Assembly: GCA_016203135.1 (NCBI GenBank)
Contig: JACQNI010000042.1
Location: 1-34,992 of the forward strand
Direction: 5' to 3'
DNA length: 34,992 nucleotides
From: Candidatus Woesearchaeota archaeon
GTDB lineage: Archaea > Nanobdellota > Nanobdellia > SCGC-AAA011-G17 > JACPNG01
Shown piece after piece: positions 24,398 to 32,280 of this stretch (position 1 is the first letter of the stretch; the number at the start of each line of letters is the position of its first letter). The notes under the pieces were generated by a model, which did not search any database, was not told the origin of the DNA, and saw only the letters and a program-made list of their open reading frames with translations. The position numbers and the translations under genes are program-made.

Positions 24398-25765
24398 TTA
24401 TTTTGCTTTTCTTAAGTCAATTCCTAATTCTTTTAATTGTTTTTCTTCAACGTCAGAAGGGGCATCTGTCAATAGATCTTTTGCTGCCTTGTTCTTAGGA
24501 AAAGCGATTACATCTCTTATTGATTCATTATTAGTCATTATTGCAGCAATCCTGTCTAAGCCTAGGGCTATACCTCCATGAGGCGGGGCATATTTTAATG
24601 CTTCTAATAAAAAACCAAATCTCTTATCTGCTTCTTTTTTTTCTATCTTTAACAATTCGAATATTCTGTTCTGAGTTTTTTGTTCATGAATCCTTATTGA
24701 ACCCCCGCCTATTTCAGTGCCGTTTAAAACTAGATCATAAGCCCTAGCCATTACATTTCCTGGATTTTTATCTAGGTTTTTCAAGTCTTCTGGTTTTGGA
24801 CTTGTAAATGGATGATGCATTGGATCATACCTGTTTTCATCTTGATTCCATTCAAACAATGGGAAATCAACAACCCAGCAAAAAGCAAACTTTTCTTTTT
24901 CTGTTCTTAAATCTGGCTTATCACTTTTATATTTTTTCATGGCTTCATTGTAAATAATTCTTGGAAAAGGAGTTTTTAATTTAATATTTAATTTTTTTTC
25001 AAATAGGTCTTTCATAAGACCTTCAATTAATTCTTGAATGTCTTCTTCATTAATAAAAGACATTTCTATATCTAATTGAGTGAATTCTGGCTGGCGATCT
25101 GCTCTTAGATCTTCATCTCTAAAACATCTTGCTATTTGATAATACTTGTCAAAACCTGAAATCATCAATAACTGCTTGAAAATTTGAGGACTTTGAGGCA
25201 AGGCATAGAATTTTCCTTTGTTAACCCTGCTAGGAACTAGATAGTCTCGAGCTCCTTCAGGAGTGCTTTTTGTCAATATTGGGGTTTCAATATCAATAAA
25301 ACCATTTTCATTCATGTAGTTTCTTATTATTGCAAATATTTCATGCCTATCTATTATTGGCTTCATTGAACTTGTTTTTCTAAGATCTAAATAACGATAT
25401 TTTAATTTTAAATCCTCGCTTACTTCTTTGTCTTTATTTACTTCAAATGGCAAAAAACTACATTTTTGCAAAATCTCAAGTTTTTTTACTTTAACTTCTA
25501 TCTTGCCAGTAGGAATCTTGTCATTTACAGTTCCTTTGGGCCTTGAAGAAACCTCGCCTTCTATTGATATAATGTCTTCATCATTTAGATTTTCTTGTAT
25601 TGACTCTTTATTTATAACTAATTGAGTTAGTCCATACCTGTCTCTTAAATCTATAAATCTTATTTTTCCATGATCTCTAACAGAATTAATCCAACCAGAA
25701 AGCTTTACTTTTTTGTTCAAGTGCTTTTCTGTTAGTTCCCCACAAGTATTTGTTCTATAATCCAT
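24398..25765 (-). CDS. aspS: Bacterial-type aspartyl-tRNA synthetase lacking the GAD domain
   Basis: 455-residue class II AspRS, which charges tRNA-Asp (perhaps also tRNA-Asn). An OB-fold anticodon domain lies at 1-105 (SGWINSVRDHGKIRFIDLRD). Motif 2 is RCFRDEDLRADRQPEFTQ at 213-230, and motif 3 is GGIALGLDRIA near 397-407. ARAYDLVLNGTEIGGGSIR and the C-terminal LLTDAPSDVEEKQLKELGI are hallmarks of the bacterial, not archaeal, enzyme. In bacteria a GAD domain of about 130 residues lies between SDKPDLR (here 281-287) and WVVDFPLFEW (here 297-306); only about nine residues remain. It suggests gene transfer from bacteria followed by loss of that insertion. Confidence 0.95.
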   Translation of the reverse strand: MDYRTNTCGELTEKHLNKKVKLSGWINSVRDHGKIRFIDLRDRYGLTQLVINKESIQENLNDEDIISIEGEVSSRPKGTVNDKIPTGKIEVKVKKLEILQKCSFLPFEVNKDKEVSEDLKLKYRYLDLRKTSSMKPIIDRHEIFAIIRNYMNENGFIDIETPILTKSTPEGARDYLVPSRVNKGKFYALPQSPQIFKQLLMISGFDKYYQIARCFRDEDLRADRQPEFTQLDIEMSFINEEDIQELIEGLMKDLFEKKLNIKLKTPFPRIIYNEAMKKYKSDKPDLRTEKEKFAFCWVVDFPLFEWNQDENRYDPMHHPFTSPKPEDLKNLDKNPGNVMARAYDLVLNGTEIGGGSIRIHEQKTQNRIFELLKIEKKEADKRFGFLLEALKYAPPHGGIALGLDRIAAIMTNNESIRDVIAFPKNKAAKDLLTDAPSDVEEKQLKELGIDLRKAK

Positions 25766-25828
25766 GGTAAATTTGAATATCCTGGATTTAAATAACTTAT
25801 TGTGAAGGAGGAGAATAATGGAAAGGCT

Positions 25829-26518
25829 TTACTTTGAATTATCTTGAATTACCTTCATGATTAAACCAGAAGGAATCATTTTTATGAACTTTAATGTCAA
25901 AGACTCCGGGTATATTTTTATTTGTCCATTTTTATAGCCCTCTAATAGGAATAATGGTGATTTAATTTCTGCTATTCTTGATATTGATGATAAGAATATA
26001 TCTGCTCGTATGTCATACGGAGTTTTTTCTTGATGGTTTATCTTTGAATAGAAATCTTCTAGATATTGATCTAATGTTAATATCTGCATTGCTTCTGAAT
26101 TTGAAAGGTTAGAATCTCCTAAATAAATATAATCCAATTCATTTTCTATCAAATCTTTTTTGATTAGAAACATGAAAGATTTATTATAAAGGATTTTATC
26201 TAATTCATTATTTTGATAATATCCAGAAAACATATCAATCTCTTCTTGACTGATATAACTTATTCTTGGATCTACTGGCTTTACCAAATTAACTCCAGTG
26301 TATACTTTTGACTCATCAACCAATAAAATTAGCTTTTCTCCGTTTTCAAAACCTTTTTTAAAACTAGTAAAGTCTTTATACAATATAAAGCCAAAAACTA
26401 AAGCTAAAATTGTTGTTATCAAGAAAAACAATGAGATTGCAACCAATATCTTTTTTGTTATTTTTAATATTATGAAAAAAACTATTATTGAGATAATTAG
26501 AATGAAAATCCAGTTCAT
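25829..26518 (-). CDS. Uncharacterised membrane-anchored protein
   Basis: 229 residues: two N-terminal membrane helices (about 3-20 and 26-48), then a mixed alpha/beta soluble domain (50-229) with no cysteine. Features include KLILLVDESKVYTGVNLVKP, ISYISQEEIDMFSGYY and LDQYLEDFYSKI. No recognised motif. It is 33 nt downstream of the kae1 stop and has its own TATA-like sequence at 26541-26548, 26 nt before the start. The second part is probably extracytoplasmic or cytosolic depending on the helix hairpin; unknown function, probably lineage-specific. Confidence 0.65.
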   Translation of the reverse strand: MNWIFILIISIIVFFIILKITKKILVAISLFFLITTILALVFGFILYKDFTSFKKGFENGEKLILLVDESKVYTGVNLVKPVDPRISYISQEEIDMFSGYYQNNELDKILYNKSFMFLIKKDLIENELDYIYLGDSNLSNSEAMQILTLDQYLEDFYSKINHQEKTPYDIRADIFLSSISRIAEIKSPLFLLEGYKNGQIKIYPESLTLKFIKMIPSGLIMKVIQDNSK

Positions 26519-26551
26519 TAATTATAAATTAAAGTGAGATGTTTATATAGT

Positions 26552-27559
26552 TTACTGAATCCAATTTACATTAACTTGATCTATTCTTAATCTTGGAGAA
26601 ATGTCTATTTCATTTATTTTTTGTTTTCTTTCATTGATGTATTCTAAAATTCCCTGCCAAGCAATTTGAACTCCGTTGTCTCCAGAGTATTTTAATGGCA
26701 CATAAGAAAATTTACAATTTCTGTCTTTGCACATTATTGCAAGCATTTCTACTAGTCTTTGGTTTGCCGCAACGCCCCCAATCAACAATGCAGAATTTTT
26801 TTCTGTAAAAGCCAAGGCTCTTTCTGTAATTTCTGTAAGCATGGAAAAAAATGTTTCTTGCAAGGAAAAACATAGATCTTCTATTTTAACATTTTTTTTG
26901 TAATGGTTTAATGCAGAGGTTATTATTCCTGAAAATGCAAGATCCATTCCTTTAACTGTATATGGCAGTTCTATGTATTTTCCTTTTTTTGCAAGTTGCT
27001 CGATCTTTGGGCCTGCAGGAAAACCCAAGTTAATTTCCCTGCCAAATTTATCTAGGGCATTTCCTAGGCCTATGTCTAAACTTTCTCCAAGAACTCTATA
27101 ACTTAGTCCTTCATAGCTTATTATTTGGGTATTTGCTCCTGAAACAAAAATAAAAATAGGATTTTTTGTTTTCGTTAATAATTCTCCCAGGGTTAAATGA
27201 CTTGATACATGATTTACTCCTAGTAAAGGTTTCTTGTTTTTTATTGCTAAGTCTTTTGCTATGTGCATTGTTGATAATAAACAAGGAGCCAAGCCAGGGG
27301 AATTTGAGAATGAGATTAGATCTATGTTTTTTATTTTTAGTTTTGCATCTTTTAGTGCTTGATCTATGATTTTATTTCCAATTCTTTTATGATGCTCAGC
27401 TAATTCACTTGGGATTAAACCACCTTTATTTGTTGTATACATGTCTCTGACATCACTTAAGATTTTTCCTCTTGATGTTACAACTGAGGCTCCGAAGGTA
27501 TCTCTGCCTTATTTGATGAGTGCAGTTCCCTCGATGCCTAAACAGATTATTTCTTTCAT
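26552..27559 (-). CDS. kae1: Kae1/TsaD t6A synthase, split by an 18-nt BHB intron with in-frame stop
   Basis: KEOPS catalytic subunit, which makes t6A at A37 of tRNAs reading ANN codons. Exon 1 is 27559-27520 and exon 2 is 27501-26552. Read straight through, the gene stops at TAA after 16 codons; an internal Met at 27442 would give 296 residues lacking the nucleotide-binding strand. Removing 27502-27519 joins codons to restore KEIICLGIEGTAHTFGASVV, the family N-terminus, giving 329 residues. Metal ligands are intact: H111 and H115 (GVNHVSSH) and D288 (YSGDNG). Both the reading frame and a canonical bulge-helix-bulge fold give the same boundaries. A stop-containing essential gene that is otherwise perfect argues against decay. 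Confidence 0.92.
27502..27519 (-). other. Predicted 18-nt BHB intron in kae1 mRNA
   Basis: Intron RNA: UCAUCAAAUAAGGCAGAG. The central 4-bp helix is CUGC (exon 1) with GCAG (intron). The 5' bulge is AC^U and the 3' bulge AG^A, each cut after its second base, as the archaeal splicing endonuclease requires. The outer exon-exon helix is GAGGGAA with UACCUUC, six of seven positions paired (one A-A mismatch). The join gives GCA CAU ACC (A-H-T). The inner helix is minimal, perhaps one pair. The position and the length were fixed independently by protein conservation and by RNA folding. Confidence 0.88.
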
Positions 27560-27564
27560 ACAGA

Positions 27565-27598
27565 ATTTAAATAATAGCAATATTTAAATAATAGCAAT
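27565..27598. repeat. Perfect tandem 17-bp duplication in a divergent promoter
   Basis: The unit atttaaataatagcaat occurs twice without a gap, between kae1 (start 27559) and the secreted protein gene (start 27621). Each copy contains the TATA-like tttaaata, so the duplication gives the intergenic region two TATA elements, one about 33 nt from the plus-strand start. It may be a recent slippage or a functional doubling of the promoter. Confidence 0.8.
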
Positions 27599-27620
27599 AT
27601 AAAGAAGATAGAAGGTTATT

Positions 27621-29315
27621 ATGTTGAAAAGAGGTTATAAATTATTAGGAATGTTATTATTGGTTTCTTTAGTATTTACTGTTTCTAGTTTTGTTGTCAA
27701 TGCCCAGAAACAAGGATCTTGTATAAATCCTCTTGGTAAAACTTTTTGTGATAATTATAACCCAACTGATCAATGCTATTGTGATAGTAAATGCGAAGAA
27801 TATAAGGATTGCTGCAGTGATTATCAAAATGTTTGTAAAGGTGGGTCAACTGGGGGCGGTGGAGGAGGAAGTGGAGGAGGAACGTTAGTTTGTGGGAATG
27901 GGATAAGGGAAGGAAATGAGGTTTGTGATGGAAGTGATTTAGGAGGCAATACTTGTACAAGTTTAGGTTATTTACAGGGGCAACTTAAATGTCAGTCTAA
28001 TTGTGTGGCATTTGATACTTCTGGATGTGTGAAAAAAGATGTTCCTACAGATGTTAGTGGAAATATAACAGAAGCAGTAACTTGTGTGTTTGAGGGATCA
28101 AGTAAACAAGAATATTGTACAAAAGCAGACAGTGGCTTTGGCCAACTTGTAGAATGTGAAGGGGTAGGTTATTGTAGTGTTAAAGTTTCTGGGAAAAAAG
28201 GAGAGCAAGTTACATGGAAAAGTTCTTGTGGTGGTTATGCATATACAACAATGGATGGTGTTGATGAAAAAATTGCATTTAATTGCGGACAAAAAACAGA
28301 AGTAGTTGGATTTTATAGAAACGCTGAATGGGTTTGTTATGATGGCTCTAAAAGTTTAGAAGGTGGTCCAACATCTTGTAAATCAAAGGAAGTATGGAAT
28401 CAATACGCTAATGATTTTTGTAATGGGAGATGTAATAATGATAAAACTAAATGTGGAGTTAATAGTTTTTCAACCAGTAATTCGTGTTCAAATACCACTA
28501 CAGGACCAATACCTAAATGCGTAGATACAGATAATGGAGTAAATGAATTTGAAGCTGGGAAAACTTATATGAGTGATAATGAAAATAGTGTTCATTATGA
28601 TACCTGCCTTTATGACCAATCTAATTCTTTAATTGAGTATAGTTGTTTTAATAATGTAATACAAAAAACACAAATACAATGTAAAAATGGTTGCAAAGAA
28701 GGAGCTTGCTTAAAACAGGTATCAACATGTTTGCCTCAAGCCCCAATAGGGTGCCCAAATGTTGAATGCTTGCCAGGATATACTAGTGTTCAAAATCCAC
28801 AAACTTGCTGTTATAAATGTGTTACACAAGGATCATCAAACCTTAAAGCTTATACAAACAAACCATATACAACAAATAATCCATTCTTTTTATCAGCTTC
28901 AGGATTTAGTGAGAATAGCATAATAACATCTGTTAACTGGAATCATGGTCCAAAAGATAACCCATGTAAGTTTACTACTAAACAAGATAAGGGATTAAAA
29001 GTATCATCTAGTGTATATTCTGAAATTGAAGTTGCCTGTAATACTCCAGGGGTTAAGAGTTTTATTGTTACATTTACTGACGATAAAGGAAATAAGGCAG
29101 ATGATTTAGTTAGTGTTTATGTCAATGAAGGAAAGAAAATATATCAACAGGCTACTACGCCTACAACTACAGCAAAAATTCAACAGTCTAAATCAAATTC
29201 AAATTCATGCCAAAATAGATGCGGCTTTTATGATCCTAAAGAAAGCTGCCAATGCGATGATGTCTGCAAGGATTATGGAGACTGTTGTTTAGATAAAGCA
29301 CAGACATGCGGATAA
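27621..29315 (+). CDS. Secreted Cys-rich protein with two somatomedin-B-like domains
   Basis: 564 residues, exported by a signal peptide (about 1-28). Residues 34-72 carry eight cysteines in somatomedin-B spacing (C34, C43, C52, C54, C58, C64, C65, C72; [15 protein letters not shown]). After a Gly-rich linker, [15 protein letters not shown] starts a DUF4215/Myxococcus-type Cys-rich repeat. Unassigned Cys modules and a PKD-like beta domain (about 415-505) follow, and a second somatomedin-B-like domain ends the protein ([14 protein letters not shown]). It must be stabilised by disulfides; VKOR from 3307 could supply these. It is likely a cell-surface adhesion or interaction protein. Confidence 0.85.
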   Translation: MLKRGYKLLGMLLLVSLVFTVSSFVVNAQKQGSCINPLGKTFCDNYNPTDQCYCDSKCEEYKDCCSDYQNVCKGGSTGGGGGGSGGGTLVCGNGIREGNEVCDGSDLGGNTCTSLGYLQGQLKCQSNCVAFDTSGCVKKDVPTDVSGNITEAVTCVFEGSSKQEYCTKADSGFGQLVECEGVGYCSVKVSGKKGEQVTWKSSCGGYAYTTMDGVDEKIAFNCGQKTEVVGFYRNAEWVCYDGSKSLEGGPTSCKSKEVWNQYANDFCNGRCNNDKTKCGVNSFSTSNSCSNTTTGPIPKCVDTDNGVNEFEAGKTYMSDNENSVHYDTCLYDQSNSLIEYSCFNNVIQKTQIQCKNGCKEGACLKQVSTCLPQAPIGCPNVECLPGYTSVQNPQTCCYKCVTQGSSNLKAYTNKPYTTNNPFFLSASGFSENSIITSVNWNHGPKDNPCKFTTKQDKGLKVSSSVYSEIEVACNTPGVKSFIVTFTDDKGNKADDLVSVYVNEGKKIYQQATTPTTTAKIQQSKSNSNSCQNRCGFYDPKESCQCDDVCKDYGDCCLDKAQTCG

Positions 29316-29352
29316 GGAAAAATATATAAGCAGTCAGTTTTTTAGATTATTT

Positions 29353-29856
29353 ATGTTACAGCCAAGAGAACAAAGAGTTGGAGTATTTGTAGACGTTCAA
29401 AATCTTTATTATTCTGCAAGGCATTTGTACAACAGCAAGATAAACTTCCAAGAGGTTTTAAAACAGGCTGTTGGCAGCAGAAAATTAATAAGAGCTATAG
29501 CCTATGCTGTAAAAGCAGAGATGCCGGAAGAGGAATATTTCTACAAGGCTTTAAATGAGATAGGATATGAAGTAAAATTAAAAGAATTGCAGATATATGG
29601 CAATTTCAAGAAAGCTGACTGGGATGTCGGCTTGGCAATAGATGCAATAGAGCTTGGAAATAAATTAGATACTGTTGTTTTAATAAGCGGTGATGGGGAT
29701 TATGTTCCTTTGGTTGAACATTTAAAAAGGGCTGTTGGCTGCAGAGTAGAAGTGATAGCTTTTGGAAAATCAACAAACAGAAAATTAATAGAAGCAGCAG
29801 ATTCATTTTTTGATTTAGACATAAACAAGAAATTCTTGATAAAAAGCCACAAATAA
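29353..29856 (+). CDS. NYN/PIN-like ribonuclease (LabA/DUF88 family)
   Basis: 167-residue single-domain NYN protein. The acidic metal-site residues expected of PIN-like RNases are present: FVDVQNLYYSAR near the N-terminus (D14, N17), KKADWDVGLAIDAIEL in the middle (about D96) and VLISGDGDYVPL (about D112/D114). It probably cleaves RNA in the cytosol. A TATA-like aaatatataag at 29318-29328 lies 29 nt upstream, suggesting a leaderless transcript separate from the secreted protein gene. Convergent with the YchF-like GTPase: stop codons are adjacent. Confidence 0.9.
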   Translation: MLQPREQRVGVFVDVQNLYYSARHLYNSKINFQEVLKQAVGSRKLIRAIAYAVKAEMPEEEYFYKALNEIGYEVKLKELQIYGNFKKADWDVGLAIDAIELGNKLDTVVLISGDGDYVPLVEHLKRAVGCRVEVIAFGKSTNRKLIEAADSFFDLDINKKFLIKSHK

Positions 29857-31038
29857 TTATTTTTTTGTAATTATTTCTATTACATCCCTGTTTTTTAAGA
29901 CATAATCTTTGCCAACTGCCTTTTTTGTTTTAACATCAATGGCTTTTATGAATTTATCTCCTAGATCTTGATGGATCTTGTATGCAAAGTCTAAAGCTGT
30001 TGAATTTTTAGGCATTAAAAAGCAGTCGGGGAGACATCTACCTTTTGAATCTTCTAGATTATTAACGCCTCCCGGAAATACCACTATGTATTTTAGCAAA
30101 TCAAAAACAGCATAGTTCAAGACATCTTGAATTCCTGTAGAGCTATACTTTGAAAGAACTTTATCTTTGATTAAATTCAATGCAGATTTTTGGTTTTCAT
30201 TTAGATTTCCTTTTATTTTAAAACCTGAATCTCCTGGAATGTATTCAATTAAATCATGCTTAGCAGCTTCTTTCAAAGCAAGCTCAGATTCTGCTGAGCA
30301 AGGAATTATTTTATATTCTTTGATTTCTTTTTGCAGCTTTTCAAGGTTTTCATTGCTAAGATCTATTTTATTAGCTGCTATGACCATTGGCTTTGATAAT
30401 TTTCTAAGTTCAGATGCAAGCCTTAACAAGTCTTGATCAGACCATGATAAAAAATTTGGAAGATTTAATTTTTCTAGGGATATTTCTATCATTTCTTCTG
30501 TTACTTTTAAGCCTGATAATTGCTTTGACAATGCCTTTTTTATCTCTTCATTTTCCTGCTGCATTTTCCTGGAAAATTTATCCCAGCCTTTTTTAATAAT
30601 CCTGAAATACCACATGTCTAATTCTAGCTCTAGAAATTCAATATCCTTTATTGGGTCGTATACACCTATGTTTACTTGATTTCCTTCTGCGTTTGTAGAA
30701 CCAGATATATCTACTATATGAATTAGGACATCAGCCTCATTTAAATCATCTAAAAATTTGCTTCCCATCCCTTTACCAAGATGGGCATCTTTAATTAATC
30801 CTGGGACATCCATTAATTTTATTGGAATAAATCTATTTCCATTTAAGCAATAACCATATGATGGATTACATTTAACATTAAACTCCTTATCAACGCAATT
30901 TACTTTTACATAAGATACTCCTTCTGTAGATTTTATCGTAGTAAAAGGCCTAGAGGAGATTTCTACATCTGCTAGTGTTGATGCTTTGAAAAATGTACTT
31001 TTTCCAGATGAAGGCTTTCCCAACAAACCGATTAACAT
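29857..31038 (-). CDS. Archaeal YchF/OLA1-like GTP-binding protein with TGS domain
   Basis: 393-residue Obg-family P-loop protein. G1 is GKPSSGKST (7-15), G2 lies in SRPFTTIKSTEG, G3 is DVPGL near 78-82, and G4 is NKID near 220. A helical insert follows G3/before G4 (MQQENEEIKKALSKQL), and a C-terminal TGS-type domain (about 335-393: DCFLMPKNSTALDFAYKIHQDLGDKF) completes it. The G4 NKxD is kept, so GTP is the likely ligand, unlike the ATP-specific bacterial YchF (NxxE). It probably acts on ribosomes or tRNA. Its length is typical of the archaeal family. Confidence 0.93.
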   Translation of the reverse strand: MLIGLLGKPSSGKSTFFKASTLADVEISSRPFTTIKSTEGVSYVKVNCVDKEFNVKCNPSYGYCLNGNRFIPIKLMDVPGLIKDAHLGKGMGSKFLDDLNEADVLIHIVDISGSTNAEGNQVNIGVYDPIKDIEFLELELDMWYFRIIKKGWDKFSRKMQQENEEIKKALSKQLSGLKVTEEMIEISLEKLNLPNFLSWSDQDLLRLASELRKLSKPMVIAANKIDLSNENLEKLQKEIKEYKIIPCSAESELALKEAAKHDLIEYIPGDSGFKIKGNLNENQKSALNLIKDKVLSKYSSTGIQDVLNYAVFDLLKYIVVFPGGVNNLEDSKGRCLPDCFLMPKNSTALDFAYKIHQDLGDKFIKAIDVKTKKAVGKDYVLKNRDVIEIITKK

Positions 31039-31187
31039 AGATTTAGATTTTTTATAGCTCTTTTAAAGGTTTTGAAAAGTTTTCGCTTTATGTTGGAAGG
31101 TTTCCGGAATTTCTTTGTTAAGTAATATTAAGACAATTTTATTTTAATTTAGAAAGGAAGGTTTATATATATCATGATGATACATAT

Positions 31188-31508
31188 ATGGAAGAAGTTA
31201 TAATACCAGAGGATTTGGAGATAACAGAATATGGAGACTTAATAGTAAAGTCTGCGTTTAAAGTTTTAAAAAGCAAACATTATCCAGATGGGATAAAATA
31301 TTCATTTCAATTAATACGAAATGGCAAAAGGGTAGCTGGTTATGACAACGCATATCCTGAGGGACATCACAGGCATTTTTTACAATTGAAAGATAAGTAT
31401 GAGTTTATAAGTGTTGGAGAAACCACTAAGAAATTTTATTTAGATGTGGAGAAGTTTGAAAAATTAATTTATGGCAATGAAACTGAAAAAAATGAAAATA
31501 AGAATTGA
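31188..31508 (+). CDS. TumE-like toxin of a toxin-antitoxin pair (DUF6516)
   Basis: 106-residue protein of the DUF6516/TumE type: EITEYGDLIVKSAFKVLKSK, then YSFQLIRNGKRVAGYDNAYP and GHHRHFLQLKDKYEF, the His-rich stretch being the family hallmark. These small proteins are toxins paired with a winged-helix antitoxin encoded directly downstream. The start is 22 nt after TATA-like tttatata (31161-31168); an 8-bp palindrome atcatgat at 31172-31179 may be the autoregulatory site. It overlaps the next gene by 17 nt. The biochemical target is not known to me. Confidence 0.8.
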   Translation: MEEVIIPEDLEITEYGDLIVKSAFKVLKSKHYPDGIKYSFQLIRNGKRVAGYDNAYPEGHHRHFLQLKDKYEFISVGETTKKFYLDVEKFEKLIYGNETEKNENKN

Positions 31509-31857
31509 GTCTAAAGAAGATTATTGGAAAAGGGCAACAAAAGAAGCCAGAGAAATAGATAATGGCAAGAGGCAAAGTTTTGAAAGCTCTCTTTCTTTTA
31601 TTTCCTTGAAACAATTTAGAAATTTTATGACGCCAGGAAGACTGGAAATACTTAAAGTAATTAAGAAGAGAAAACCAAAGTCAATCTATGAACTAGCTAA
31701 AATGTTAGATAGAGATGTGGATAATGTTAATAGAGAGGTAAAATTACTGGCCTTGTATAAACTTTTAATTCTTAAAAATGGAAATGGAAAAAGAAAAACA
31801 GTTATTCCAAGAGTTGACTTTGATGAGATAAGAATAAATATACCGATTCTTAAATAA
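31492..31857 (+). CDS. Winged-helix antitoxin-like regulator (TumA/HVO_A0114 type)
   Basis: About 121 residues from ATG 31492 (KIRIESKEDYWKRATKEARE). Upstream in-frame ATGs at 31471 and 31477 lie deeper inside the toxin gene and are less likely. A MarR-like winged helix spans about 50-105: TPGRLEILKVIKKRKPKSIY, ELAKMLDRDVDNVNREVKLL. This is the DNA-binding partner typical of TumE toxins; it should neutralise the toxin and repress the shared promoter. The order toxin-then-antitoxin with a short overlap is usual for this family. Confidence 0.82.
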   Translation: MKIRIESKEDYWKRATKEAREIDNGKRQSFESSLSFISLKQFRNFMTPGRLEILKVIKKRKPKSIYELAKMLDRDVDNVNREVKLLALYKLLILKNGNGKRKTVIPRVDFDEIRINIPILK

Positions 31858-31862
31858 AAACC

Positions 31863-31870
31863 TTTAAATA
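31863..31870 (+). promoter_or_regulatory. TATA box of the tRNA-Ile gene
   Basis: The element tttaaata lies 27-34 nt before the first base of the mature tRNA (31897), the normal archaeal spacing, and right after the stop of the antitoxin gene. Confidence 0.6.
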
Positions 31871-31935
31871 AGATTTCTAAGATATTTATTACTATTGAGC
31901 CCGTAGCTCAGCTTGGCTAGAGCACTGGTCTTATA

Positions 31936-31960
31936 TGACCGCCTTTGGTATATCTAAGAG
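31936..31960 (+). other. Canonical tRNA intron at position 37/38 (25 nt)
   Basis: BHB: exon bases C32-A35 (CUUA) pair with UAAG at the 3' side of the intron. The 5' bulge is U36-A37^U and the 3' bulge AG^A38. The outer helix is the anticodon stem. An inner pairing GA/UC or ACC/GGU closes the intron. This is the standard archaeal tRNA intron site. Confidence 0.88.
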
Positions 31961-31976
31961 AGCCAGGGGTCCTGAG

Positions 31977-31994
31977 AGGGGTTTACCCCAGGAA
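31977..31994 (+). other. Non-canonical tRNA intron in the T arm, 53/54 (18 nt)
   Basis: The intron is AGGGGUUUACCCCAGGAA. The central helix is CCUG (31971-31974) with CAGG (31989-31992). The 5' bulge is AG^A and the 3' bulge AA^U, each cut after the second base; the inner helix is GGG/CCC with a GUUUA loop. The outer helix is poor, so it is a relaxed HBh type. Removal gives T stem CUGAG/CUCAG and loop UUCAAAU. Confidence 0.87.
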
Positions 31995-32021
31995 TTCAAA
32001 TCTCAGCGGGCTCATTTCTAA

Positions 32022-32045
32022 TTTTTTCAAATTTTTTGGGTTTTT
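32022..32045 (+). terminator. Oligo-T terminator after tRNA-Ile
   Basis: Three T runs (32022-32027, 32032-32037, 32041-32045) begin 8 nt after the tRNA end. Runs of T are the usual archaeal intrinsic termination signal. Confidence 0.55.
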
Positions 32046-32259
32046 AAATCCAATAAACTTTAGATATTTTCCAACCCTTTCGTAACCATTTATATAGATA
32101 AAATGTTTTATGTAAGATTTATTGAATCTTTTATCTGGTTTAGATACATAAAGTTGAATGTTATTTTTTATACCTAGATAATTTAGCATCTTATGTATAT
32201 CTTTTACTAAAAATGGACTAGCAAAGCCTGCCATCAACACCAGATATAAAGGTTTATTT

Positions 32260-32280
32260 CCACTAGTCTTTGACTAGTGG
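32260..32280. repeat. Perfect hairpin, 9-bp arms with TTT loop
   Basis: ccactagtc (32260-32268) and gactagtgg (32272-32280) are exact inverted copies. It lies inside the decayed endonuclease, at the break between its two fragments. The core actagtc occurs again at 32361-32367. It may be an insertion scar, an excision junction or an RNA hairpin; nothing decides between these. Confidence 0.6.

Larger units (their letters stand above)
31897..32014 (+). tRNA. tRNA-Ile (anticodon UAU) with two introns
   Basis: Acceptor stem GAGCCCG/CGGGCUC is seven perfect pairs, discriminator A73, and no encoded CCA. D stem GCUC/GAGC with G18-G19 in the loop. Anticodon stem CUGGU/GCCAG; after removal of 31936-31960 the loop is CUUAUAA with anticodon UAU (31932-31934) and A37. 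Variable region GGGUC; T stem CUGAG/CUCAG; T loop UUCAAAU is complete only when 31977-31994 is removed. Exons: 31897-31935, 31961-31976, 31995-32014. UAU reads AUA (Ile). A37 would be a t6A site for KEOPS. Confidence 0.9.

Noticed and set aside
25818-25847. Nine-codon frame preceded by a strong AAGGAGGAG
   Set aside because: Good ribosome binding site, but the frame is too short and runs into the 3' end of a convergent gene; no support for a peptide beyond chance.
26552-27442. Kae1 starting at the internal Met (296 residues)
   Set aside because: It would lack the first strand and the nucleotide-binding GIEGTAHTFG region that every functional Kae1/TsaD needs.
27502-27519. Stop-codon readthrough, selenocysteine or pyrrolysine in kae1
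   Set aside because: The stop is TAA, not TGA or TAG, and the 18 extra nt encode residues absent from the family motif; removal by a well-formed BHB explains both.
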